Source: Thuidium tamariscinum
Taxonomy: Eukaryota; Streptophyta; Bryopsida; Hypnales; Thuidiaceae
Direction of reading: 5' to 3'
Assembly (NCBI GenBank): GCA_947034885.2
Contig: OX344754.2
Span: 8,811,001 to 8,875,000, forward strand
Length of the DNA stretch: 64,000 nt
In this document: positions 12,738-23,391 of the stretch, one piece after another
Layout: the number at the start of each line of letters is the position of its first letter
Position numbering within the stretch: position 1 is the first letter of the stretch
Position numbers and translations under genes: made by a program
The notes under the pieces: model-generated
Told to the model about the DNA's origin: nothing
Database searches by the model: none
What the model saw: the letters and a program-made list of their open reading frames with translations, nothing else

Positions 12738-13627
12738 GTACAAGTACATTGAGAGGGATTTGAGGACATTGAGAGACTCCAAGTTATCTTGAATTCTTGG
12801 ATTATAGGAATGTGCCTCATCGGCAATTTAATGTTATTGAGAGAGTATTATGTCAAAAAGAAAAATTCATTTTGAATTTTTTGAATTTTTCTAAAATCAA
12901 TTTTAGATTTCTTAACACTATTTGAAATTTTGAAAAAAATAAAAAATTTACTTCCTTCAAAACTTCAGCCATTACAATTTACAAGTTGGTTCACAATTTC
13001 TATAGAGCACAAAGAATAGGTAGGGGATCAACTTTGAAACGCCTTTTCCTTGCCCTTAAATCCCTTCTAATGATTAGAAAAAAAATTACATTAAACATAT
13101 ATTAGCGTAGGATTTTATAGTTTAGTAATTTGAAAAAATATGGAAAGAATTTCAAAAGTTTCTAATAGGGGTAGTCATACCTTCTTCAATAAATAGATTT
13201 CATAGAAGAAGGGAGAAGAAACAAGAGCAAATCCAACGCCTTTCTAGGTGAAGAAGGTGTAATGCTCCGTTTTAGTGCATTGACAACAAAGATTCAAAAG
13301 TTACAAAATTGATTTACCTATATACAAGATAAAGCCAATTGGATAGGACTTGAAAAGCAAGCTGCATGAAGCTCTTGCCACTACAACAGAGGTAAAATTG
13401 TAAAGTGCTACAATGGTGAAGAAAAGTATCAAATAAAAAGAAATAGCTTGTGAAAGCTATTGCTCACCCCAAATCCACCTCTTGAGCAGAATAATCGATG
13501 TTGTGAAGGCTTTGTGGGAGATTTAAAAAGCTATGTTTAAGAACCTTCAGCACACCAACAAAACCCTGACATATCCCTGCTCTTCAAATTTGGGGTGATG
13601 CGAGAAGAAGGTGTGACTACTCTTAAT
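12738..13627. other. AT-rich intergenic
   Basis: No gene or bounded repeat identified before the T-family fragment that follows. Confidence 0.4.
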
Positions 13628-14318
13628 GTGTAGATTGCAAGATATTAGCATTTGAATTGACAAAAATCATTTTTATGGCCCTAAAGAAAACTAGGCAATT
13701 GTACTTTACAAATCACAAGATGAACTTTAAATTAAAAAAATGTCTATATTGGTGGCGCTTCTTTGGATTTGTACTTCAAGGCAAATTTTCTCTATGCTTG
13801 AAAATTTTCAGATTATATGAATTTGTACAACGTATAGGAAAAAAATAATAATTACAAAGAAGTAAAGAATTATTGAAAATACTAAATTGTCAAGAATTTT
13901 ATTATGGAATCGAAAAATGCCAATCCCAATGTTTGAAAAGTTATATTAATAAAAAATCTACATCCTATAATTTTAATTTTTTCAAAATATTGAGAATCAA
14001 GTTAAGTAAAGAACCTCAAAGTTTATTTTAAAGTAGAGAATTTACAATTGCTCATAAACTGAAACTCCTCAGAACTTAATTTCAAATTTTTGTTTTTGAA
14101 ATAATTTATTTTTTTGATTTACCTAGATTGAGAAAGAAACTACATATCATACAATAATTTTTTTTATTATATGGTCAAAAGTTATGAAAATTGTTAGTCC
14201 TTAAAGACACTCCTTGTCCACATGTTGTAGGAAAATTTCAAAGATAAATAAAAAAATCCATTTGTTATAAGCTACATATAATTTCTATGTTGCCAAAAAA
14301 ACGCCATTTAATCCTCTA
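13628..14318. mobile_element. T-family element, left-truncated and decayed
   Basis: The interior runs parallel to the copy at 45679-46612. Shared landmarks are GTAGATTGCAAGATATTAG near 13630, a region of AAATGCCAATCCCAATG near 13915, and GTTGCCAAAAAAACGCC near 14290 followed by a worn right end (TTTAATCCTCTAG). The left terminus is missing. Confidence 0.6.
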
Positions 14319-15616
14319 GAAAAAATATAGATTAATGAAGGAATCATTTAGGTAATTAGCTTCAACAATTCATTTATATTACTAAAGCCAAGGCTAAAGC
14401 ATTTGGGAGTTGTTTAAGAGGAGCCCTACAAACTAAAATTGCTTAATTTTGTATATATTGTATGTAATAATGCTTATTTAGAATCTTTGATTCCAAATAA
14501 GAATTCAAATGTTTCAACTTTGAACATTTGTGGTAACTACTTCATAATAACTTTCTATCTTTTGTTCTTTCTCCGAAGTGAAACTTAAGAGCATATTTTT
14601 CTAGGAACATATGAAGTATTTCTCTAAAAAAATCCAACCTTTAGAAAAGCAAAAATTACAAATTTTTAAAAAGATACTTCAAAATCATATTGTAGAATGG
14701 ATAATGGCTCCACAATGTACAATTCAAAATTGTTTTCTTTCCACACTAAAATTCAATTATTCTATGATTCACCTTGCAACACTTTCCATTCTCTAATATC
14801 TAGATATAAATGAAATTGGATGAATTTTTCCATCATAGAAAAAACATCACAATTTTTCAAAAGCAACCAATGCAAGATGAGAAGTTTTGGGAAGCAACAA
14901 ATGAGAGTTGAGACATTTTGAGCTTCAAAGGTGGCCATTCAAGATGAGTCTAGTACTATTTGTTTAACCCCTAAGCGTCACAAACCAAACAGCTTTGAAG
15001 ATGGGACCAATTTAAAAAAGCAACGTAACTTGAATTTGAATTGATTATTGCATTTCTCACCATACAGATCTATAGCCAACAACCTCATCAATCTAAACTC
15101 ATTTCTTTTGGGGAAATCCATCATATGGATGCAAACATTATTAGGTTTGATGAACCTAGTCTTTCAAAATCAAAAGTCTGAAAAACATCCCATATAATGT
15201 TCAAGGGTACGCTACCCTATGCTCTGAACTTTGAAAATTTGTAAAATATTGCTAGAGTGTCCGAATACTACAAAACCACCTGGGTTGCATTTCTGATGAG
15301 TCTGTCAACAATGACATCAAAATAGGACTCATAATCATAATTGGGTTTTGGGTATGAAACTTGCAGCTTATTACCTCCTTGCACGTTCAAGGCATAGCCA
15401 AAAATTCGTGGGCAGGATGTCCCGACACCGAAATGCGCACTCATCTGCTTCATCAATTGATGCCGCTCATTGAATCAGAACCTCAACTCTCCCGGAGAAG
15501 CGTTTTCGCAGAAAGGACTTGAGCTATGGCGCAACAGAGTTTTATGACTTGTGCTTGAGCGACTTCGGAATGCGAGAGGGAAAGCGTTGGCAAGGAACTG
15601 GAGACGACGATACACG
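14319..15616. other. Intergenic and presumed ARP6 promoter / 5' UTR
   Basis: AT-rich until about 15350, then composition becomes more balanced towards the ARP6 start. A lone TTAACCCCTAAGCG terminus-like motif sits at 14964 without a partner. No TATA box was convincing close to the ARP6 start codon. Confidence 0.4.
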
Positions 15617-18600
15617 ATGAAGAGGACGGGGAAAGGGGCGACGGCCACCGTGGTGGTGCTGGACAATGGAGCGGGCTACTGCAAAGCCGGCATGGCTGGA
15701 CAGACGGAGCCCACGGCCGTGGTGCCCAACTGTTTGGCGCGCCCGCGCTCGGCCAAGAAATGGCTCGTCGCGGACCAGTTGCAGGAGTGCGATGACATCC
15801 AGAGCATTGCGATCAAGAGACCGATCGACAGGGGGTACATGATCTCCCCCGACGTGGAGCGCGAGATTTGGGAACGCATTTTTAAGACGCATCTCAAGGT
15901 TTGTGTGCGTCGCCGTTGGCTGGTACTGTGTTTGAGGGTTGAGGCTTTAGGGAGAATTATCGATTGACCGGGGGTGCATGATCTCCCTTGACGTGAGGTG
16001 TGAGATTTAGGAACGCATTTAGGAACTTAGTTATGAGACTCATCTCAAGGTTTGTGCGTCTCCCTTTGCTGGTACCCTGTTTCAGGGTTTTAGGATTAAG
16101 GGCTTATGGTTCAGTCAGAGAATTGCGATCGAGAAACCGATCGACAGGGGTACATGATCTCCCCTGACGTGGAGAGTGAGATTTGAAACCGTGTTCTTAA
16201 GACTCGTCTCAAGGATTGTGTGTTTTAGGGTTTAGGGTTTAGGGTGTCTGATCAGAGAATTGCGATCGAGAATGGGGGGTACATGAGTTCATCCGACGTG
16301 GAGAGCGACCATATCTCATGGTTTTGTGTGTTGCTTTATAGTGGATCTCAGAGCAGACACTTTCATCGTTGGAGGCTCTTGTTGTTGGACTATGTTTTTC
16401 ATGTGTTACACTCACATTCTTGAATAATGCTTCCAACTTTGGAAGTTATGATGTAAATATCAGTTTCCAGCCATAATTGCTTGTGATTGGAGACTCATCT
16501 TTCTCTATTAGTTATTTGAGAGACTTCAATGAACTCTCCACTTTTGTCTTCTCCTATTAGTTCTCCCATTCCTTCTTCTCTACTCTGAAATCCACTATTG
16601 TGTTTTAGGTTTAATGCTTTGGTGCGATCCCATTCCAACGGTGCAAGCACTCAACGTTGAACATTTTGCTTCCTGAAATACTGGTCTGAATCCCGCTCTT
16701 TTGTAGAAAGATTTAAGGTTTGGTGTGGTCCTCCCACTCCGAATTGGAAGAATTAAACGTCAAACCATAGGACATCATTTGCCTCCTAATCTACTCTGAA
16801 ACCTACAATTGTGTTTTAAGGGTTTAGGGTTTGATCGTTGACTCCAGTTACGTGCAGATCAACCCTGCAGAGAGCGGTTTGATGCTGGTGGAGCCGCTTT
16901 TCACGTTGTCGTCGATTCAAAAAGCCACAGATGAGCTTGTATTCGAAGATTTCGGATTTCAGTCATTTTGCGTGACAAATGCTGCAGTCTCAACGCATGC
17001 GTACCAGGCACAAAAAGCACCAGCGAGCATCCTCGCCAGAGGGAGGACCAGCTTGGTAGTGGACTCGGGATTTTCCTTCACGCACGCAGCGCCGGTGTTT
17101 CAGAGCAAGGTTTCACTGCTGTTGCTCATTTTTGAAAATTTGCAAAACCACTGCAGCCATTTTGGTAGAGTATTCTTGTTTCCTTAAATTTGTTGTGGAA
17201 TTATTACATTTGATACATTTTAGGCTCATTTTGACGTCCCTTTTTTGTTGCAAGTCTTCAGTTTCTGGCTAGTAGCCGAGAATATCACTTCTGACCGTCT
17301 GTTTAAAAATCTGTATGTTTTTTCACTTCAAGGCGGTCACGGCGTCGGTGAAGCGGATCAACCTGGGAGGCAAGGCGCTCACGAATTATCTCAAGGAGTT
17401 GGTGTCGTACCGGGCTTGGAATGTTATGGACGAGACGTATATCATGGAGGATGTCAAGGAGCGTCTGTGCTTTGTCTCCGCGGACATTGAACGTGATCTC
17501 AACATTGCTCGGTTGGTGTCGCACATGTGGATTTCTTGGTGTTCCCATTGTATTTTTCAGGAGACTGATTGCTTATTTTGTATGTTTTGAAATTTGATTA
17601 TGTTTTTTTATTTCTTTTTAGTTGTTTGTGAGGGCTAGATTACGACGCATTGCATTGAAAATGTCTACTTGGGCTTCAGGTTGAAAGGGAAAGCCAATTC
17701 TTTACGGCGCGAGTACGTACTCCCCGATGGTGTCAAACATAAGCGAGGTTTTGTGAAGGAGTTTGAACCTGTGGCTGATGACAAGGTGAATCCCCCTTAA
17801 ACCCTAAATGATCGATTATCTCAGATTGTGCTTCATTTTTTTGAACACATTTGAGTGTGTCGTTTTAAGACTTCGTTTTTTCCCGTTGTATTTACTTTTG
17901 ACCAACACATACGATGTTCCTGTTGATAGATGATTTGGGGTTATCCGAATTACATGTTCTCACAATAGGATCAACTGATTAGGCCATTTTGCAACCATGA
18001 ATCCTTGATCCTTTACGGACTTTGGCTTTGTATTCCTGAAATTCTAGATTGGTCTTTATCGCAGAAAACTTTAGAAGGCTGAGGCTTCCTGGCTGATAAT
18101 GGCATTGAAAGGGCAATTTGTAGATCTATATATTATCGCACCTGATCTGGAGTTGCTAGGTTGTAAATGTCAGCGACGAGGATGATGAAGAGGACGAGGA
18201 CCACATTGACGAGGACCAAGTTGAAGAGAGTAGAAGACGGCGGATACAGCGAAAGCGAGCCCCTGCCTCGAAGCAAGAGGATCAGGTGATGATCTCTACC
18301 ACCTTACCAGGTGTTCCTCTCAATTTTTCGAAACTCTATTTCTAAGCATTAGCAACTGTCTCCACTCATGTTAGCAGGTGTAAGGTTTGCAGATACTCAT
18401 TGACAACATATGGTTGTAAACGGATGGTGTAGAGATAGTTTTTTCCTCGTGTACTGCATTAGGTATGAAACAATCGCTTTCACATGCTTTGCAGCAAGAG
18501 TTGACGTTGACTAATGAGCGCTTCTTGGTGCCGGAGATGTTGTTCCACCCGGCTGATCTTGGTAATTCTTCTTTCTAAAGTTTTGAATATTTGCAATCGT

Positions 18601-20290
18601 TACGTCTGGTTTCCTGCTAGATGTTGCATCTTGGTTTCCATCAGTGCATAATATTTAACGAGGAGTCCGCCATGTCAAATTTTCAGGGATGAACGAGGCT
18701 GGACTTGCGGAGTGTATCGTTCGAGCAGTCAACGCTTGTGAACCTGAACTCCATGCTCTTCTTTATCAGAGGTATGTATACTTGAGGTCATGAACACTTC
18801 ACCCTTGGTATAACTATCAACCATCTTGTGCCTCGTGATAGCATGCTGATTGTTAAATGAGCCTTGCATATTCTTTGTTCTTTGCAGTCATGGGAACAAA
18901 TGTTCTCTTCTTGGTCAGGTTGTAACATTTTCAAGGATTTGCTTTCAGGATATGGGTTTTCCTTAAGGAATAATCTCAGCCAGTACATTTGTATTTGATA
19001 ATTTGCAGTGTGCTGTTAACGGGCGGGAACACTCTATTACCGGGTTTCAAGGATCGTCTGTAAGTCACTTTCCAACTATTTACTTTGACCCTTTTTCACA
19101 CAAATATCACTGTAAGATTTTTGTTTTTTATTTATATTTATTTTTTCTTTCTTTTATTCTTTTTTCTGTATTAAGGCTATTGCCATGCTCGTCTTTCCAT
19201 TTGTCTTGTTCCACTGCTGGAGCTTATAACACTGAATCAAATACCAGAGACTATTTCTGTACGAATTAATACTTGAGAAGAATGTCTTAGTAATGTCTTG
19301 GTACACCTTTGTTGTGGTCCACTTCGGTACTTATGTCTTGTAGTATTTCAACAATTTGCTGTTCTCGTTTCTGATGATCATTTGACATTGCAAACTGCAG
19401 AGAACAGGAGCTAAGACCTCTTGTAACTGACGACTATAACATCAACATTGAGGTCGTTGGCAGGTATCCTTCAAATTCTTTCCTTATCAATGATTTGTTA
19501 CACTTCTGTGAATTGGAAAATTTCAGTTGATGTTTATCTCCGTTGTGTCGTTAAGAAATGGCATGTTTTGTAAGTCATCTCATGCAACAAATGTGCATGC
19601 CACTTGTTGGTGGAACGTATTATATGTTTCTATTGTCCTCCCCGTGGTAAAAGAGGATCATGATCAATGTCACGAAGCCAGTGACAACAAATACGATCTA
19701 TTGTCTGCTGAGTAATTAGTAGCTGAGTCGATGATTACCTTGAATAGTAACAGCTGGAGACTTGGCAAAGTGTAGTTACTGTGTCCAATGTGGAGGAAGA
19801 GCTTCTTGGTGTGACTTGTGTATATGAATAATTATTTTGTACTTCGGTTTTGTACAGTCCAATTGTAGCAGCTTGGAAAGGTGCGTCTGTAATGGCTGCT
19901 AGACCTGAGTACCACACATGGGCTGTGAGCAAGGCCGAGTACGAAGAGCACGGAACCTTGCGTTGTCGCCAGAGGTGTGTTCTGACGTAACATTATCAGT
20001 CAGTTCTAAGTTATTGGGTTCTTGGTCTCCATCAAAGTAGGGAGCCGGCTTTTGTGGTATTTGCGACCACTCTATGGAAACATCCGTCCCAAGAGGTGTT
20101 TAAGCCTCTGGTTGGTGTCAGAAAACCAAGGGATGAAATTTCTGGGTATAGAATGCTATTGAGGTTATTGTTTAAAAAACAAAATTATACTGTTTTCTTA
20201 AGCGAAAAAAAAAACGTTTTGAGAAAAAAATACTTCAAGGCTTCTAACGTTTATGTCATTGACTTTGTGTTCGACAGATTTCAGAAGTGA
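15617..20290 (+). CDS. ARP6: Actin-related protein 6 (SWR1 chromatin-remodelling subunit)
   Basis: ARP6 is a nuclear actin-fold protein of the SWR1 complex, which exchanges H2A for H2A.Z. Eleven exons join in phase: 15617-15898, 16858-17109, 17333-17511, 17680-17785, 18160-18285, 18495-18561, 18687-18771, 19009-19059, 19401-19463, 19858-19974, 20278-20290, giving 446 residues. Residues 11-28 carry the first phosphate loop (VVVLDNGAGYCKAG). Exon 2 has TDELVFEDFGFQ and the second loop LVVDSGFSFTHAAPVF. Exon 3 has RINLGGKALTNYLKELVSYR, exon 6 LTNERFLVPEMLFHPADLG, exon 8 LLTGGNTLLPGF. These match plant ARP6 (remembered Arabidopsis sequence) throughout, including the short C-terminus RCRQRFQK. Exon 5 (residues 274-315) encodes an acidic-then-basic insert (SDEDDEEDEDHIDEDQ, then RRRRIQRKR). 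The tiny last exon is inferred from phase and homology. The ATG at 15617 is the first ATG in frame giving the conserved start. Confidence 0.93.
15950..16310 (+). repeat. Decayed tandem copies of ARP6 exon 1 end inside intron 1
   Basis: The last ~100 bases of exon 1 (from GCGATCAAGAGACCGATCG to the donor) recur three times downstream in the same orientation, near 15956-16060, 16125-16225 and 16262-16308. Each keeps the block coding IDRGYMISPDVE in altered form (for example ATGATCTCCCCTGACGTGGA near 16153). Copies carry frameshifts and stops, so they are not alternative exons. Copies 1 and 2 retain the AAGACTCRTCTCAAGG-type sequence around the old splice donor. Confidence 0.8.
16224..16244 (+). 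repeat. Three perfect TTTAGGG telomere-type units
   Basis: TTTAGGG is repeated three times without interruption within ARP6 intron 1, between decayed exon copies 2 and 3. A further GGGTTTAGGGTTT lies near 16820. This may be a telo-box-like regulatory motif known from plant genes, or a simple interstitial repeat. Confidence 0.6.
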
Positions 20291-20875
20291 CTGCTGATAC
20301 CCGATTTAGGTTCAAACTGGTGTTTACAAAGAAACTAAATGTGAAATTGGTAAGTTATCAAATTAAGTCTCTCTTCTCCTTTGATCGTAGCTCACCGCAG
20401 GAACGCTTTTTAAGATGGTTTCCTTTGTTCTCATATTTTAAGGATGCCGCGGTCCTGAAAGGTTTGATGGATGACTTTGCCATTAAAGTGTAGAAACAAA
20501 GAATGCACCTTAATCAGTCCAATAATCGGAGTGTTTTGGTACCTTCCAGGGTTATCGAAATATTCTGGTGACTATCCTGGTCATGGAGTCCACATCCTTC
20601 CAAGGATCCAAGTCTGATGGATGACTTTCCAAGATCAGTGCAGAGTTGAAGAATACACCTATTGGTCCAAAAATCAAGATGGCAAAGTACCTTGGTGATA
20701 GCTCGTCCATTCAATGTCCTTCCAGAGTTACAGGACATTGTAGGCTTGAGGGACATTTTGAAAGCCATTCTTGAATTTTTACATGGTTCTTGATTTTAAA
20801 TGCTTTTGAGCTTATGTAAGAAAATGTAGCTTCAATAATCTATTTTTTATTCCATTTTAACTTTTTCAAAATTCT
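20291..20875. other. ARP6 3' flank with small dispersed repeat
   Basis: A motif around AAGAATACACCTATTGGTCC (near 20650) and a variant near 20495 recur upstream of both NFS2 genes (near 29275 and 55905), so a short dispersed repeat is present. No coding seen. Confidence 0.45.
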
Positions 20876-21114
20876 TTAATCCCTAAAGGACCAAGGTGAT
20901 TTTCTTATCAAAAAACACTCAAAACTGTCATTTATATTTCTTATAGAAAAAAACATTGAAATTTGTTTGTTTTTTCATATCTAATTGTAGGATCTTATAC
21001 TAGGCTTGTATATGAATGTGTGAAAGAAATTTTAGAAACTTTGACCTTGTAGATTGCAAGATATTTGATTTCAAATTAAAGAAAACATGTTTTTTCACTT
21101 TTTTTCACTTTACA
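20876..21114. mobile_element. T-family element, terminal fragment
   Basis: Begins TTAATCCCTAAAGGACCAAG, the T-family terminus, and continues with T-like sequence (AAACTGTCATT, TAGGATCTTATACTAGG, TAGATTGCAAGATATT). It is cut off where the X repeat starts. Confidence 0.65.
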
Positions 21115-23345
21115 ATTCACAATGCCAATTGAAATCATATTTTAAGTTGAAAAATTGTCTTGAGAAAGTTGCTCAAAGATTATTATGAAGCAATTCATAG
21201 TACAAATCAAACATACTTTGAAAAAATGATATGTGGATATTGGGCCAAGGATTATGGTGAATCCATTATTAGCACATGAGTCTAAATTTTCGGCACCAAT
21301 ATGTGACCATATAAGTACCACATAAGTGGCCATTAGATGAAAAAGATAATCAATCTACTTTGCATAATAAAGTGTATTAGCCCAATTTATTTTTACCATG
21401 TAGATAAGTGAAAACTATTATTGTCATTCAAAACATAAAAATAAAAATAGGAGACTTTGTGTATTTTTCAATGTTAGGGTTGGAAAAAAACTTCAAAGTA
21501 TTCTTTTGGTGCATGTTGGGTGCATGTCATGAAGAACCTAGACAAAAGCCCCCAAACCAATCATTGAAAGTTTGTTATTTTCAATCATGAATTCCTATTT
21601 GATAGAAATGGGAGGGCAAATAGTATTAAGCTTAGGTATTTTTTCTTTAATATAGGGAGCCATTTTCTATTTGGAATAGAAGTTAACTTTGGAAAGATGT
21701 AACCCATCAAGACCAAAGTAATCACCAAAATATTATGATTATTGAACCGATATTTAGGCGCATTTTTTGTTTTTTTAGTGAAGTCAAATCTTAAACCTTT
21801 AGGTTTGCAAAGTCTATAGAGCATTTTCATATTGAAACAACATAATAATTTGATTAACAACTACTTTAAAGGTACTTTATAATACCTACTAAAAAAGAGT
21901 GTTGTAGTTGAGGATAAGAGCTTCACTCCTATGTTGTAAAAGCCCTTTTTTTGTTGACATTGCAATGCTCACTAATAACAATGGTCCAATGACAATGGTT
22001 AGTGAGTTGACCAATGTATATTGTTGGCCCAATTTGGCCATTGTTATGTCTTCTTTAAATTGTGCCATGTCACTTTGATGACTTTGCCATTAATATATCT
22101 CAAGTACAATACTAATAATGTCCTTGTTTATAGCACCAATTGGAGATGTGATGGCAAAGCTACATTATAAAGAATCAAATTGTTCCTCAACAATTGCCTT
22201 GGACTTATTCCCACCAATTAATTTATAGATTTTGAAGAGTTGGCTTTTTCTTGCATGCATGTGACAGCATCTCCAATTGTATGGAAAAACATCATTTGAG
22301 TAAAGTATAAGAACACTATTTGTCACAATAAATTTAAGTTTGTTTCACCAATGTAACTTGCTATTTTATCTAAGTTCAACCAACCTCAAGTTAGATTCTA
22401 AGTAGCCCAAAGAGAAAGAATCTCCATCATTGCTAATTCAGTGAAATATTTGTGGAAAAAAAATAGTTATGTGGAATTTTTGTCCCTAGCAAAATTCCAA
22501 TTTTGGATGTATTGAAGAGAATGTTTTAGTAGTGTCAAGCATTTAATGCTCACTTTTCATCCAAGAAATCATCAAGTTAGGCTTGTTGGTATAAACTATT
22601 GGCAATGTTCCAAGAGTAGGCCAAATCCAATTAGAAACTAGCACACCAACACCATAATGACCGACCAACTCTAGAAAACACTCCTTAGTGAAAATTGGTA
22701 TTAGTCTCTCTTTATTCCCAAGTTTTCCATTCTCCATCCCAAATCTAACAAGTTGGCCAAATATGAAGACATTATGTAACTTGGTTTGTTGTGGAAAGAT
22801 TCACAATTGTCATATCCTTTCAAGCATTTTTAAGTATGCCAATAAAATGAACCTTCCCTATTTTGCATGAAATATCTTTAAAAAAAATATAGAATCATTT
22901 CTTTTCCTTCTTTTAATAACACTCAAAAATTCATTTGGGGTTTGGATTGCCAAGCTTCTGCATTGGGTTAATTTTTCTAAAAAATCACTACAATAGAATG
23001 GAATGAGATAATGTTCCATCCACTTCAATATTCTAATAAGGTAGCTTTCTTTGAAAGAGACCGTTCTCTAAAAGCAATAATGACACTCAAGTACATTTTG
23101 CTTTCTTCAATGTAATAGTAGTGTACATTTCAAGAGCCGTTGGGTACTTTAAGTGATTGTTGTGTTTCAACTTCAAAAATTTGTAACTAATTATTGGAAG
23201 GTCCAAAAAATATGAAACGACTTGGATTAAATGCCAAATTCATTTTCCTTCCTATAAAAACTTATTACAAATTGTTCCAAGGATTTTTGTTACCCGAAAA
23301 GGCAATCAAGTCATCAATGGTCGCTTTTAAGAAATTGCATTCCCG
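21115..23345. repeat. X-family large repeat, copy X1
   Basis: From ACAATTCACAATGCCAA to GGTCGCTTTTAAG this 2.2-kb segment is matched, with substitutions and indels, by 51767-55440 (X3). Its last ~500 bases are matched again by 25271-25769 (X2). The right end resembles the inner side of the N-family MITE terminus at 44244-44770. Only short frames are present. One minus-strand frame at 22543-22737 is 64 codons with no recognised domain. It is probably a decayed DNA transposon. Confidence 0.7.
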
Positions 23346-23391
23346 CAGTCTGGGAACCCACAGTCTCCCAATGCCCTCAAATTTCATCTAA

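Noticed and set aside
15551-15616. Longer N-terminus for ARP6 from a TTG at 15551
   Set aside because: There is no ATG in frame upstream of 15617, and the family starts close to the VVVLDNG motif.
18888-18918. Possible extra ARP6 exon after an AG in intron 7
   Set aside because: It would not supply the conserved LTGGNTLLP block; the exon at 19009-19059 does, in correct phase.
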